Source: Branchipolynoe longqiensis
Lineage: Eukaryota > Annelida > Polychaeta > Phyllodocida > Polynoidae
DNA length: 64,000 bases
Reading direction: 5' to 3'
Assembly: GCA_030323885.1 (NCBI GenBank)
Contig: CM059198.1
Location: 74,547,045 to 74,611,044 of the forward strand
Within the stretch, counting starts at the first letter, position 1. Each line of letters begins with the position of its first letter. The position numbers were made by a program, and so were the translations under genes. The notes beneath the pieces were generated by a model. That model was not told where the DNA came from. It ran no database searches and saw only the letters and a program-made list of their open reading frames with translations. Shown in pieces: positions 21,652 through 33,059 of the stretch.

Positions 21652-21908
21652 GGGCTGCGTTCAGGGTGCGGCTCGGAGACGTCTCATGGAAATCCTTGAC
21701 GTCACGCTAGTCTGAACCACAAAAGCAGTTTGTTGCCTCAAAAATGGCCACCCCCATAGGCAGTGGCCATTTGCAATGGAAAAGCTGCGCTATGATTGGC
21801 TGAAACCACTGAATATGGTGGCCATTTTCGAAGCGCCTTTTGTCTCCTGTCTGAAATGGGAGGCGTCTCCGAGACATCTCTGAGACGCACCCTGAACACG
21901 GCCCAGGT
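21652..21908. mobile_element. MITE with GGGC-GTTCAGGGT-CG ends
   Basis: The left GGGCTGCGTTCAGGGTGCG pairs with the right CGCACCCTGAACACGGCCC. Subterminal GGAGACGTCTC and the interior ATGATTGGCTGAAACCACTGAA plus GGTGGCCATTTTCGAAGCGCC are diagnostic. Two further copies are at 27122-27398 and 59380-59585. Confidence 0.85.
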
Positions 21909-21984
21909 CTAAAGCGGCAACGACAAGCCTCCTGTCGTCTAACTCATGCTCGACAGACCCAACACTGGCTACAAGGGCTCACGG

Positions 21985-22320
21985 ACCCTTCAATGAGGCT
22001 TTATTCAGGATTCAATGAGGCTTCACTTTGGCTTTATTGGGGCTTCACTTAGGCTTTATTGAGTCTTTATTGAGGCTTCAATGAGGCGTCATTGAGGCTT
22101 TATTGGGGCTTCAGTTTGGCTTTATTGGGGCTTCACTTAGGCTTTATTGAGGCTTCACTGAGGCTTCATTGAGGCTTTATTGGGGCTTCAGTTTGGCTTT
22201 ATTGGGGCTTCACTTAGGCTTTATTGAGGCTTCACTGAGGCTTCATTGAGGCTTTATTGGGGCTTCAGTTTGGCTTTATTGGGGCTTCACTTAGGCTTTA
22301 TTGAGGCTTCACTGAGGCGT
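21985..22320. repeat. 12-13-bp repeat with 77-bp higher-order unit
   Basis: The basic motif GGCTTTATTGAG/GGGGCTTCACTTA is repeated throughout. From about 22085 a 77-bp block (CTTCAGTTTGGCTTTATTGG ... CTTCATTGAGGCTTTATT) occurs about three times. Confidence 0.88.
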
Positions 22321-23037
22321 ATCTTGCAGAATCTGTGGTTGGACTCCAGTCTCATCACACTAGACACTTTAACAGAAGGTGACCCACCCTCCTGTCACCC
22401 CTATGCACTGTCTTCTTTCTGGTTCAATAACCACAATTAAACACACCACCAATGCTGCCTTCTAAATATAACAAAGCAACCCACAATTTAATCCAAATCA
22501 CTGAGCATATCTAATCCAGCTTCTGTGGCACAGTCCGTCTTGTATTCTACTCAGGAGATATTTTTACAAAATTACCGGAGGTGCTTGTCATGTTTGTGTT
22601 AAAGTATTTAAACACACCAAGCGTTTTCTGACTATGTAACTTTTCTTTGCACCCCCCTCCCCCCACCCGACCCCACACACACTCCTCTTCTCCCATCCCC
22701 AAATTCATCGTCATTTCACGAAATAATATTCACACTTAATTGAAAAATCCCCGGTTCGAGTGATGGTTAGAAAGGGAAGAGTAATGAAAGCGTAATCAAT
22801 CATTATCCTAATGGGGAGCGTCAGTTCGATTGCACTGTACTTCTAACTTAGAACTACAGCGCAATGTTTTCGGGATCACATTCGCATCCTTTGATCAGGG
22901 CAGGTTGTCTCCAGTGAAACAGCTATGTAAACAATCAAGCCACCTTCCACCTGCTTCCATCTGCTTAAGCAGATGTGCATTTGTATCTGCACATCTTGCT
23001 GCATAGTTAGTACTTTCTCAGTTTGAATCTACCCGTA
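22321..23037. other. Unassigned intronic sequence
   Basis: Includes a CCCCCCTCCCC tract near 22651. No exon or mobile element is recognised. Confidence 0.5.
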
Positions 23038-23615
23038 TATGGTCATTCTCCAAAACTGGGCACCACATATTTGGTCTCCACGTTACGATGCTGATAATTA
23101 AGTCTTAGTTTTATTGATAGCAAGTAAAATAATTATTGTAGCCTCTGTCTATTAGGTATGTTAGCAGTTCTACATGTATTGAATTTATCCCACAAAAGAT
23201 ATCAAAATTATAATTGTATGTTTTTGCACGAGAGTGAAAATGTGAAAATTTACACATTGACACCATACATGTAGCCAAACTTTTTCAAATTTTTTCTTGT
23301 AAGTCATAACCTTGTCTGCTTAACAGTAATCAATCAAATCTTGTTTGACTATGTTGTATATGTTAAAATGAGGTTCTGGATGTGTCTTTGATTTTCATGT
23401 TACACAAGTGATATTAATGTATTTCTCAATTTGTATAAGATCTAATTCAAAAAGTGAAACTCATTTTATTCAACTGTGACATATGCATAACATCCAAAGC
23501 TTCATAGGACATTGGATTAGGCTATTATTTGGAAGGATGTTTGCTATTATTTGGAAGGTTTTCACTTTTGGTTTCCATGTCACACTTTTGTGGCCAGTTT
23601 TGGAGAATGACCCAT
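23038..23615. mobile_element. MITE with GGTCATTCTCCAAAACTGG ends
   Basis: ATGGTCATTCTCCAAAACTGG at the left and CCAGTTTTGGAGAATGACCC at the right are near-perfect inverted repeats about 575 bp apart. The interior is AT-rich and non-coding. The relative at 20230-20848 is inverted. Confidence 0.8.
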
Positions 23616-23725
23616 ATACCTGTTTGACCTCTGCTAGGATGCTCCCCCCCCCCCCACACACACACCCATATCCTCTCAGCTGGCTTTTCAAGTTGATATG
23701 GCTTCCTGCATGGCTTCAATACATA

Positions 23726-24005
23726 GGGAGCGGGACGTAGCTCAGGTGGTAGAGTTCCCACCTGTGTATCATCCTATCGATCCTCCTCATTGGACTCATT
23801 TGCAGTTTGTCCTATTTTCTGTTCCAACCGGTGGTCAACAACTGGTTCATCAAAGGCTGTGGTATGTGCTATCCTGACTGTGGGAAAGTGCATATAAAAA
23901 CCCCTTGCTGCTTATCAGAAAGAGTAGCCTATGTGGCGGCAGCGGGTTTCCTCCAAAGAAATATGTCAGAATGACTATATGTTTGTTAAATAAAACAAGC
24001 TTTGG
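23726..24005 (+). mobile_element. tRNA-derived SINE-C
   Basis: The head GGGACGTAGCTCAGGTGGTA is followed by CCTATCGATCC, CTATTTTCTGTTCCAACCGG, GTGCATATAAAAACCCCTTG, GGCGGCAGCGGGTTTCCTCC and the GTTAAATAAAACAAGC tail. It is missing the short segment before the tail that the copy at 10437 keeps. Confidence 0.87.
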
Positions 24006-24183
24006 CTTCAATACGTAACCCCCCCCCCCCATAATCCCCCCTCCTTCTGCTCTTGTACATGTAGCTGCTGTAGTCGCTGATCTCCCTCCTCCCCCCGCCC
24101 CCCCACACATCACTCAGACGCCACACTGATTAACCCATGTGTTCTCTCTCTTTTCTTTTTTTCTGTTTCTCCTCGTTTTACAG

Positions 24184-24292
24184 CGGTGAAGGTAGTCAAT
24201 ACTCGGGAAACAGCGATGAAAGGAACTTCGCGGCCATGGCACGCGCCATCTCTGTTCACCACGACACTCTCAAAGTGATGTACTTTGCCTAG
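24184..24292 (+). CDS. AGO2: Argonaute terminal exon, proximal alternative
   Basis: A polypyrimidine tract ending CGTTTTACAG precedes 24184. The first base completes the Ser codon begun at 13654-13655. The exon then reads GEGSQYSGNSDERNFAAMAR and AISVHHDTLKVMYFA, with a TAG stop at 24290-24292. The C-terminal MYFA is the invariant end of animal AGO proteins; its carboxylate packs in the MID pocket (family knowledge). Candidate AATAAA poly(A) signals follow at 24434 and 24479. It resembles, but is not identical to, the exon at 26737, and both are compatible with the same upstream donor. Confidence 0.9.
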
Positions 24293-24433
24293 ACTCACCG
24301 ATCTCTTCTTAAAGTCAAACGCAGATCCACCCAACCACCCGAATCAATCGATAATGAAACCAGCTCTGCGGCCGTTCACTTGCTCAAAGGTTGCAAATTT
24401 ATGTTTTAAGCCCAACTAAGTAATATATACATG

Positions 24434-24484
24434 AATAAATAATTATTATAATATAGCAAAAAGAAGAATGAAATATGAAATAAA
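24434..24484 (+). promoter_or_regulatory. Candidate poly(A) signals of proximal Argonaute terminal exon
   Basis: AATAAA occurs at 24434-24439 and at 24479-24484, about 140-190 nt past the stop codon at 24292. The assignment rests on position and motif only. Confidence 0.5.
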
Positions 24485-24492
24485 CGCCCCCC

Positions 24493-25435
24493 CCGCCTAA
24501 AGAAATGATAAAGTGAATGGTGAAAGATGGAAAAATTGTGAATTAAAATAAAAAGGTTTTTTTTTTTTTTAATTTTTTTTAAAAAAAAGAAAAAGAAAGG
24601 TCTGCCGAGCAGTTGAGCGTCCGCCGGTGTCAGTAAGTGTAGAGTGTGGCCTCAAGTTGTGAAGTAGATGGGCAGCAAACTAAACTCAGCACTCAAGGTC
24701 GAGCTGAAAACACCACAGCCCTCTGCAATTGCGTCTTGGCCATGAAGACACAGACATGCATCTTGTGTGTATAGCTATCTGTGTAGTTCGGCGTAATGGT
24801 AGTGTTTCTTGTTTGTGTGTGCTGAAGAAATAGTTCACACGTTCAGATGGGGAGAGAGAAAAAATGTTCACTGGGTTTTTGAAACTCAGTTTTAGTAACA
24901 CATTGAATAATTATTTTAAAAGGAAGGGAAGAAGAAAAAAAATATATATATGTATATCATGCTCATTAACAATTAGACTGGTTGTCGAAACAACCCAAAA
25001 ATACCATGGTCTGTTTAAAATGTTCATTTTGTTTCACTTTATTTTTTTTTCAAACTTGCTGGTGACTTTCACTCCCTCGGGTTCATCAAGTACTTCATAC
25101 AGAGGTCAAATTCCCACCAGAGTTCAAAGTTACTAAAAAGGTCAGAGGTCAAGGTCACCATTAACCTTTGTCTGGTCAGCATTTATAGTCGATTTCAAAC
25201 AATTCTTCCGGCCCTTTTTCTTTACCCCCACCCCTATTTTAATTTCTTTCCCCGTACAATTTAAGTATTGCTTGTTGCATTTGGCTAAAGTGGACGAATT
25301 GAAATATTGTGTCCTTGAAGGCTTTGTTAGTGTAACAGTGTTATATATATGATATAGGAAGTCACGGTCTGTTCTAGAAAGTCTGGCATAAGGGTATGGC
25401 TGGTCTTAATAATGTTACGAAGTGGTTGTTGGTTT
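24493..25435. other. 3'UTR/intron sequence without recognised features
   Basis: Contains T- and A-runs near 24555-24600. No coding exon or mobile element is recognised before the MITE at 25436. Part may be 3'UTR or intron of Argonaute, depending on which terminal exon is used. Confidence 0.5.
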
Positions 25436-25757
25436 TTTAAAGTTGCATAGTCCAATAAAAGGATCACTTTTTCAAAAGCACCACTCTATCTAAATTTGAA
25501 CCTACATATCCAACTTAGATGTGCTTATGAAGCATCCGTTGATGCATACTAAGCCGGTTTAATAGAACCTATTATCCACTGAAGCTTATGGGGGCTCAGA
25601 GGTTTGACAAGCACGACAACATTAATTTGGCATGCTTGCACTTCAAATATCGCACATGCTAGCTATTTTAATTCAAAGTTACTTCAAATGATCAACTTAA
25701 TATAATTTATCTCAGAAAATGACAAGCTCAAAACCATCGGCCTATGCAACTTTAAGC
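25436..25757 (+). mobile_element. MITE of the AAAGTTGCATAGTCC family
   Basis: Starts AAAGTTGCATAGTCCAATAA and ends CATCGGCCTATGCAACTTTAA. Internal TTGAACCTACATATCCAACT, CTTATGAAGCATCCGTTGAT and GCACTTCAAATATCGCACA are shared with copies at 29267 and 36127. It is non-coding. Confidence 0.85.
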
Positions 25758-26736
25758 ACCATCTAGGAAACAAACTGTGGTGTGCACACACAAAAAGAAA
25801 AACCACGTGACCGTTGGTTTGGTCACGTGACCATTGGGTTAGTATTTGGTTGTAAACGACGTGTGGCTTTGCCTAGTCTGCGTGAGGCACACTGCAGTCA
25901 CGTGGTTCTGTTCACCCACGTGTGAGTGGTGTCGCCCAACCTGTGTGGTTGTACATGGAAGCTGTTTTGTGGGTTATTTCTAGGTGAAGGTTGTTTTGTT
26001 GAAACGGGGTCAGTAGGACGCGAGGGTGTGTCTAACGTAAATCAGGTCTCATTAGGTGAGCGTCCATTGTAGTATTAGAGAATTAACAAAAAAGGAAACA
26101 CAAATTTGCTAATCAATGATTTATATATATATGTATGCATATGGACAAATAAATAGTTATTTTGGCTAAATCTTGAACGATCAAAAAAAAAATTGTTTAG
26201 CCAGGAGGAAAAGAAATTCCCTCATTACTCAACAAAGAAATGAACAATAAAATCTAGCCAGGTTTATTGGAAAGTGAAGGTATGAGGAAAGAATAACTAA
26301 CCCTCCCACCTACCGAACAACAAATGAGAATCAAATTGCCTTCTTTTTTTTTTCTTTTTTTTTTTTTTACTATTGTAATGTAAGCAAACCGAATTAAAGC
26401 CCCTATGAAATGCAGGAAGAAAACTACCCCCCTCGTCCCATTCCTTATGGAAGAACACCATACCCTGCGGGTTGAAAAAAAAAAAAAAGCGATGTGATGT
26501 GGGTTTTTTTCTGCACTATAATGTAAAAGCCAAAATATAAAAATAAAGTGTACCCACACAAACAAACAAAAAGAGAAAAGGCAAATGGTGAGCCCTCGAC
26601 CCGGCCGTGAGGTGGAAATCGGTGAGACTGACATGTAGACCCGTGGGAGGTGTTGGACGGAGGCGGTGCGGCACAGGTAAGGGAGTAGGAGGCGGGTGGC
26701 CGGCAACGTCTCACCATCTCTCCCTCTGTCTTTCAG
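25758..26736. other. Unassigned sequence before distal terminal exon
   Basis: Contains several CACGTG motifs (25800-25925), an AATAAAT near 26147 and pyrimidine-rich tracts. Open frames of 257 and 90 codons on the minus strand here have no recognisable domain. Confidence 0.5.
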
Positions 26737-26866
26737 CGGTGTGGGCAGCCAGCACAGCTCCGCTAACGGGGGCTCCGGCTCCGGCGACTCGCCCCGCCCA
26801 TTCGACGCCATAGCCAAGGCGGTGCAGGTCCACGCAGACTCCATCAGCGTCATGTACTTTGCCTGA
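26737..26866 (+). CDS. AGO2: Argonaute terminal exon, distal alternative
   Basis: The acceptor CTCTGTCTTTCAG precedes 26737. C completes the Ser codon from the exon ending 13655. The exon then reads GVGSQHSSANGGSGSGDSPR, PFDAIAKAVQVHADSISVMY and FA, with TGA at 26864-26866. It has the same phase, a similar Gly/Ser-rich entry and the same MYFA end as the exon at 24184. The AIAKAVQVH helix is closer to the usual animal AGO C-terminus than the proximal version. I see no AATAAA in the next 1.3 kb, so its 3' end is not defined. Confidence 0.9.
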
Positions 26867-27121
26867 GTGTGTCTGGGGGTCAAGGACGAGTGCGCGCGCA
26901 GGCTGAGAACGAGGTCAGGGCGACGCGTCGGGAAGGGGGGATTGCAGAAGGGAGATAGATAGATAGATGGAAGGAGGGGAAGGAAGGGGGATTTCAGGAT
27001 GGATGGATATAATAGTTTCACGGTCATCTTGGTATCAGGTTGCGGTGTCCCCCCCCCCCCCCCCCGTTTGTTGCATTTGTAGGCTTGATGTTAAACCCAA
27101 TACCGATGACAGGTGGGAGCA

Positions 27122-27398
27122 GGGCCTCGATTAAGGGACGCCTCCGAGAAATTCCTGATGGCACGCTAGTCTGAATGATTTTAGCTGTTGGTCGCCTCGA
27201 AAATAGCGGCCCTCACAGGGGGCAGTCATTTGCAATGGAAAAGAAGCGCTCTGATTGGCTGAAACCACTGAATTTGGCGGCCATTTTTTAGGCGCTTTTT
27301 GTGTCCAGTCTGAAAAGGGAGACGACTCAGAGGCGTACCCTGAATGGAAATAAGCCAAAAAGACGACTCGGAGGCGTACCCTGAACGCGGCCCAGGTG
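27122..27398. mobile_element. MITE with GTTCAGGGT-type ends, right end duplicated
   Basis: Shares GCTAGTCTGAATGAT, TTTGCAATGGAAAAGAAGCG, CTGATTGGCTGAAACCACTG and GGCGTACCCTGAA with the elements at 21652 and 59380. The last 40 bp (GACGACTCGGAGGCGTACCC + TGAAC) is present twice. The left end is worn. Confidence 0.8.
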
Positions 27399-28384
27399 TG
27401 TGCACCAGTGATATCACGGGGTGTTGACAGTTAGGGTGGGATATACCCCCCCCCCCCCATGGGAATCCCGAGCGATGATGTCACATGTGAGGGGTTTCCT
27501 TACATGTCATATGGCCGACACCTTGTTTGTATGATGTACATGGCGACTATCTGTTCTTCCAAGATTTGAACCTGGTTCCTTGTTGTTCAGAACGCTGTGT
27601 GCACAGCGGTTGTATATAATACGTCTGTGGCTGTGGCCCGAAAGGGAACGAACAAAGAAAACAAAGAACCCAAAACTTAGATTGAAGCTGACGGCAACAT
27701 GTTGGTGTTCATAGGCATAGCAATATATGTATCATATCTGTTGTAGTTTAGTTTGTCCTTTCTTTGGGTGCTTACAAAGATGGTTTTGTGAACAATGCTG
27801 GGTGGAGCACGTCTGGTTGTCAGTTGTAGACCACACACCTGTCGGAAGCTGCAGTATCTGGTTTTTTATTGTGTGTATATACACGCCGACCCCGATACCA
27901 CGCCGCGGTCCATACTGCATGACACTGAAAAACAAAACAGGCCGACAGAGTTAGTCAGAGGGGCATGGACATTGTAGTCGATGTGGGGGTGGCATTGTCA
28001 CAAACTAACCCCATTTTTTGGTGTATAAAAATGTTCATTTCCCACACGATCAGCGATCTGTGACATAATGTGTCGATGAATATGAATAGAGTTATATTGA
28101 TGACATGAGCACTAGGTATTTTACCCACCTTTTCACCAGCTGGTGTCCGCTTCTAATGTTTATATGTATATCTAGCCGACGGTCGAACCTGGGTGAAGTA
28201 CTATTGTTTGTGTATTCATATTATTATTATTATTATTATTGCAATTGACAAGTGTCAACATAGCACTTGTAGCCTGGGTTGGTGCTGTCAAAGGAACGTC
28301 TTTTAGTTTCGATTTATATATACATGTAGGCTATACATAGGTATATATGATTTCACATGTATATATAATATATATCCATATATG
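27399..28384. other. Intergenic sequence without recognised features
   Basis: A C-run at 27447-27459 and a TTA microsatellite at 28220-28241. No gene model is supported. Confidence 0.5.
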
Positions 28385-28730
28385 AGCCTGTCTCAATAGG
28401 TGATAACTCTTTTTTTTGTTTGGTCCATTGTAACGTTTAACACAAAACAGCACAGAAACGGTTACACTGAAAACACAAGGACATTTGCTTCAAATCAATA
28501 TGTATTCTATTGGGATTATGAAACGCCATGTATAAAACAAATCACTTTATTCTGAGCAGATGCATATGCAGATAGTGTGTTGATCGTTACATTAGACAAA
28601 GTTTTGTCCCATATTGCTTAGCACCTTTTGAGACAGTCTCATATGTATATATATAGTGTTGATCGTTACATTAGACAAAGTTTTGTCCCATATTGCTTAG
28701 CACCTTTTGAGACAGTCTCATATGTATATA
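28385..28730. mobile_element. MITE with GAGACAGTCTCA ends and duplicated right end
   Basis: From GAGCCTGTCTCAATAGGTGA to CACCTTTTGAGACAGTCTCA at about 28630. A tandem repeat of the last 75-80 bp (TTGATCGTTACATTAGACAA ... CAGTCTCATATGTATATATA) follows and ends near 28722. The interior is shared with 18817-19272 and 61392-61650. Confidence 0.82.
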
Positions 28731-29266
28731 TATATATATTATATTACATATATATATATTATATGTATAAGAAATGATACAATTGTCTGCCTGAGTTGAA
28801 AGTACTCGGTGCCTGGTCAGAGTGTAAATGTAGTTATGCATCGCCTGCACTGACACAGCAGGACTAATATGATTGCCAATAGATTACTGGTACATTACGG
28901 GTTCTTCTGAGAGTGATAACTAAAATGTGGACATTATGTGACGATCTTACAGGTGGATAGGTTATGTGTATCCTGTGAGGGATAGGAGGTCGAGGGGTCT
29001 GTAAGGAAAACCTAAACAAGTAATAAACCAGACTATTTTTATTTAAATTTTTTTTTTCCCGACTCCGAAAAAATAAAAATAAATATGACATTGTTTTAAT
29101 TATTCGGACCCAAACTGGCAGCTAATATACCCAGGGTTAAAAGGCGGGCCATGAATATTACGTGAACTAAAGCCAAGGGTTTAATTGTATTTTCTCAATG
29201 AATATCACTGAAGCAGTCATTCAGTCTAGCTGGTGCTAAAACTTTAAGATTTTTGTTTTTCTCTTA
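28731..29266. other. Intergenic sequence without recognised features
   Basis: A TA-rich start and AATAAA-like motifs near 29020 and 29074. One of these could serve the distal Argonaute 3'UTR, but nothing in the sequence proves it. Confidence 0.4.
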
Positions 29267-29623
29267 AAGCTGCATAGTCCGATGAAAATAACAAATTTTA
29301 CAAAACCAAAACAATTATCTAAATTTGATTCTACATATCTAATGTAGATACTGGTGCACTTATTAAACATTTGTCACCACATAGAAGGGAATACTGAGGT
29401 ATTTGAAAAGAACTTGTTACTGCAGAAGCCTATGGAGTCAGAATTTTGACATGCTTGCCAACAATAATTTTGCATGGTTGCACTTCAAATATCTCAAAAG
29501 TTAGCCACTTAAAATATAAGTTACTTCAAGCTAAAGTAAGGTACATAATAACGATCAACCTAATGTATTTATCTAAAAAAAATTCAGAAACTCAAAACCA
29601 TCGGACTATGCAACTTTAAGTGC
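29267..29623 (+). mobile_element. MITE of the AAAGCTGCATAGTCCGATG family, full length
   Basis: Starts TTAAAGCTGCATAGTCCGAT and ends CATCGGACTATGCAACTTTAA, giving about 20 bp of terminal inverted repeat. The interior (TTGATTCTACATATCTAATG, CTTATTAAACATTTGTCACC, CTTGTTACTGCAGAAGCCTA) is the best reference for the other copies. Confidence 0.88.
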
Positions 29624-30600
29624 GAGAAAGACAGGCTCGGAGGTAGAATTGAGGTTGTTTGAAATACATTTGTGGGCTTGCTTGCACGGGGACTTCTAAA
29701 TTATGGTCTGGTAATGGCCACAGAGCTAAGAGATGTGCTTCAGCTCTGTCTGCAGGTTTGGTTAGACGAATGTCTTCACATGTTACATGGTTGAGTGCTC
29801 GAAATGATGTGGATGTATTTTACAATGATGTGTATTTTACTAAACATAATGAGGAGCTGAGAGCGGAGGAGAAAAGCGATGTAAATATTTTTTTATGTCC
29901 TGTGTTTCATCGCACTGGCTGCACAACCAGGTTTTTGTCTTTATCCCAGACAGGAAACTTAAAATGTGAAACTAGGATTACATTGGCTGGCCGCAACTCG
30001 TATATATGTAGATTATTATTACAGAACATGTGATTGTATTTGTGGAATCGTGTTGAGTCGATGTCGTTTATATTTTATGTCAATATTGGTGTGTGGGGTG
30101 GGTTTTTATTCCTTTCAATAAATATATATGTGTGTGTGTGTATAGTTGTGTGTATAGATATACACATATTTACATACATAAGACATATATCCACCATTGA
30201 CGGTTTTACAAACTTCCGACCATAAGAATTGATAACACGGTTCCAAACTAGCTGTAAACCTGTTACTGAACGAATAGTAATTCCTGCACTTTGGGGTTTT
30301 AGTAGAAGGCACTAATTAAGTATTTTACTGTACATTGTACTGAATCATGTCTATTTAATCTTAGGTCACGTGTGCCCTCTCTGTCAGAAGGAGTGGTCAC
30401 GGTGAACCAGGCTGTGACGAGTCTAGGAATCTTAGATTTCTTTTTTTAAATAAATAATTTGTTAGGCCATGTTTGATCTAAAATATAAATCAAAGCAGCA
30501 TGATTACTATTGCCAGATGTTGGGGGCATTATGTCGACTGACCTCTCGGTGTATACTGGATGTGCGACGTCTCAAAGAGGGCGGGAGGGTTATGTGGAGG
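29624..30600. other. Intergenic sequence, one 124-codon open frame of doubtful status
   Basis: An ATG-initiated frame spans 29659-30033 on the plus strand (MKYICGLACTGTSKLW ... ICRLLLQNM). I recognise no domain, and it is flanked by AT-rich, TG-microsatellite DNA (30127-30180). I do not call it a gene. Confidence 0.3.
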
Positions 30601-30830
30601 AGGGTGTCTGGTCGATGGAACAGCCACCCTTTGATTGTGAGTGGGTATGGGCTTGAATGGAACAGCCGCCGTTTATTTTTCGGTATAATGTGTGAGGTTT
30701 GATTGATGGAACAGCCACTATGTAATTCCCTCTGGAGGCGGGGGGATGCTGATTGGTGGAACAGCAGCTGTTTGATGTGTTTGGGGATGGGGAGGATGGT
30801 GGACTGATGTAACAGCCACTGGAAGTTGCT
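30600..30830. repeat. Degenerate 50-60-bp tandem repeat
   Basis: Five loosely conserved units share GATGGAACAGCCAC (also GGTGGAACAGCAGC and GATGTAACAGCCAC), followed by T- and G-rich spacers. Confidence 0.7.
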
Positions 30831-31879
30831 ACCTAAGAGAAGGCTGAATGATGTGACTTGGCCACGCCTTCAGCTTGGGTCTTTGTGAATGCATTCTGTC
30901 GCTATCTGAATTTATTTACGAGATGAAAACACATGAATGCAATAACTAAGTAGGCTCATTAAGTTATGATTTCTGTAATCTGCTAAAGAGTTATGTTTCA
31001 GAGTTAATGCAATGGAAGTTGAACTTGCTACGAATGATCAATGTCTAGAAAACTGTTCTCTGAAAAAAGGATTCATGTATAAATAGAGCTGTATAAGAAG
31101 TACTTTGGGATATCTGGTTGTTGCTGCTAGTTTTACCTGATCTCTATTCATCTTAGTTACGTTGTAATAAATGCTGCAGAACAATGTGACAAAATAGACA
31201 ATTTTAAGTAAACGGCTGTATTGTGTTGTTTTGTTTGAATTCACCGATTACCGAGGCATCTGTTCAGAAGTGTTTAATATTAACAGGCATGTGATTTCTC
31301 CGGAATTCCGGTGTTTTTTTTGTGGCCACCGAAACCAGATTTCCACTGGTTTTTAAATACCGTTTTTTTCTGGCTGCGACACACCTCTGAAATACACTAG
31401 CATCCTTCTTGCAACTCGGTGGATGCTGTGTGCCCACAATAACCTTTAAAAATGTCAGGTTATTTTCCCCTGCACCCTATCACATGCCTGTATTAAGCAC
31501 TCATATCCTAACTGAATCCTATATTTTCAGTCTATTTTAGTTGTACCCCGCATCCTTTAATAAATGTATTCATCACAATCCTATAAAAACATTTTTCTAA
31601 AAACCAAAAGACTTGCCTAGAGAAAATGGTGACTAGTTTTAGTTTGTGCAGCATGTGTTACTGAACTTTGCCACTTGCTGGCGCAGCATGACCTAAAATG
31701 GTCCAAACTCTTTTCTGATCCACTATGGGATACCTCTCAAAGCCTTTTGACCAAAACTACTTGTTTCCATACAGATTTTATGTAAAAAAAAAAATATATA
31801 TATATTGAAATAGAGTAATTTTGCGAAATGGGAGTGATGTCAGAATACAAGCACAAATTAATTACAATAAACTTTTTAT
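30831..31879. other. Intergenic sequence without recognised features
   Basis: AT-rich with no supported exon, RNA gene or repeat. Confidence 0.5.
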
Positions 31880-32184
31880 AATTAGGCATTTATTGCATAG
31901 TCGATGGTTTTGAGTTATTACCATTTATCTGAGATAAATTTATTGTTATAAACAACTTATTTTAAATGGCTAAGTTTTTAGCTATTTAATGATATAAGTG
32001 CAAATATCGAATTTGTTTTGGCAAATACAAAAACTCTGGACACTATAGGCTTCAGCAGTAACATTAAATTGACTATGCCCTTCTATGTGGTGACAAATGC
32101 TTAATGAGTGCATATGTAGAATCAAATCTAGATAATTGTTTTAGTTTTGAAAATTTGATGCTTCATCGGACTATGCAGCTTTAA
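31880..32184 (-). mobile_element. MITE of the AAAGCTGCATAGTCCGATG family
   Basis: Reads from the worn left end GCATAGTCGATGGTTTTGAG to the right end CATCGGACTATGCAGCTTTAA. Internal blocks are in inverse orientation relative to the copy at 29267 (AGAATCAAATCTAGATAATT, GGCTTCAGCAGTAAC). Confidence 0.83.
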
Positions 32185-32255
32185 CTGATTCACATATAAA
32201 CCATGACATGTCAAAATCAGTTCAGCTCACTATTATGTAATTGACGCTCCAAACC

Positions 32256-32585
32256 TTGTTTTATTTAACAACGCCTCTAGAGCACATAGATTTTTATATC
32301 ATCGGCTATTGAACATCAAACATGGTCATTCTCACATATTTCTTTGGAGGAAACCTGATGCTACCACATGTTACTCTTTCGGATAAGCAGCAAGGGATCT
32401 TTTATATGCACTTTCCCAGACAGGACAGCAAATACCACAGCCTTTCATGACCCAGTTGTAGACCACTGGCTGGAACGGAAAATAGACCAAAGTGCAAATG
32501 GATGCACTAAGCAGGATCGATGGGATGACCAACACCTTCACAGGTGGACACGCTACCGCCTGAGCTGCATCTGGCTCCCTGATTA
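32256..32585 (-). mobile_element. tRNA-derived SINE-C, minus strand
   Basis: CTTGTTTTATTTAACAACGC and CTCTAGAGCACATAGATTTT at the left are the inverted 3' end. The body (TTTCTTTGGAGGAAACCTG, GCAAGGGATCTTTTATATGC) follows and the inverted tRNA-like head (GGACACGCTACCGCCTGAGC) is at the right. It is a full-length copy. Confidence 0.87.
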
Positions 32586-33059
32586 TAGACGCTACACAAT
32601 AAAAGAGTAAGACCAATACCAGTTGTGGCTGTATCTTTAATTGACTTCACTTCTTTAACATTGGGCATGGTAAATGTCACACCAATATGGCTGCACATGA
32701 AACTAGAATACAGACAGCGTGGGACATATGGCAGCACCATCGCGGGCGGTGGGTGGCAGGTTCAATTCTACCGGAAACATGTACAATTGGTTTGCAACCA
32801 GTCCCATACATCACAACGCAATTCACCAAAGCCAGTCATTACAACTGGCAGATCGACAAGAAAAATGCTAACGCCACAGCTCTAATCCACCCGCCCCCCT
32901 CAACCACACCCTTATTTATTTATATATTTATTTAATCCGTCTTCGGCGATTCCCTGCCATGCCTTAAAGGTATACACTCGATGTGTCTCATTCGACTGTT
33001 CCGATGTTAGGACACCCGCTATGTCAGGACAATATTAGTCTGGATTGATTATACTTATT
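32586..33059. other. Intergenic sequence without recognised features
   Basis: No gene or repeat element is recognised. Ends near a SINE-A fragment. Confidence 0.5.

Larger units (their letters stand above)
115..26866 (+). other. AGO2: Argonaute gene, 3' portion (L2 end, MID, PIWI), two alternative last exons
   Basis: Gene-level entry. Exons 115-237, 4557-4690, 5831-6015, 7757-7916, 9359-9449, 10027-10221, 10795-11031 and 13456-13655 join in frame with GT/AG borders. Either terminal exon, 24184-24292 or 26737-26866, then completes the frame, giving 477 or 484 residues in the window. The product is an AGO-clade (not PIWI-clade) Argonaute, the guide-RNA-binding core of cytoplasmic RISC. PIWI catalytic residues known from human AGO2 are all present: Asp in FLGADVTHP, Glu in QHRQEII, Asp in [11 protein letters not shown] and His in YYAHLVAF. 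The MID 5'-phosphate pocket residues Tyr (TPVY), Lys (AEVK), Gln (ATQCVQ) and Lys (KINVK) are also present, so slicer activity is plausible. The N, PAZ and L1 parts lie left of the window. The symbol means the AGO1-4 class; which paralogue it is cannot be told from this piece. Confidence 0.95.

Noticed and set aside
26254..27027. 257-codon minus-strand frame overlapping the distal Argonaute exon
   Set aside because: Antisense to a well-supported Argonaute exon and otherwise low-complexity.
29659..30033. 124-codon plus-strand frame
   Set aside because: No recognisable domain, AT-rich surroundings, no splice or promoter context; retained only as an unassigned region.
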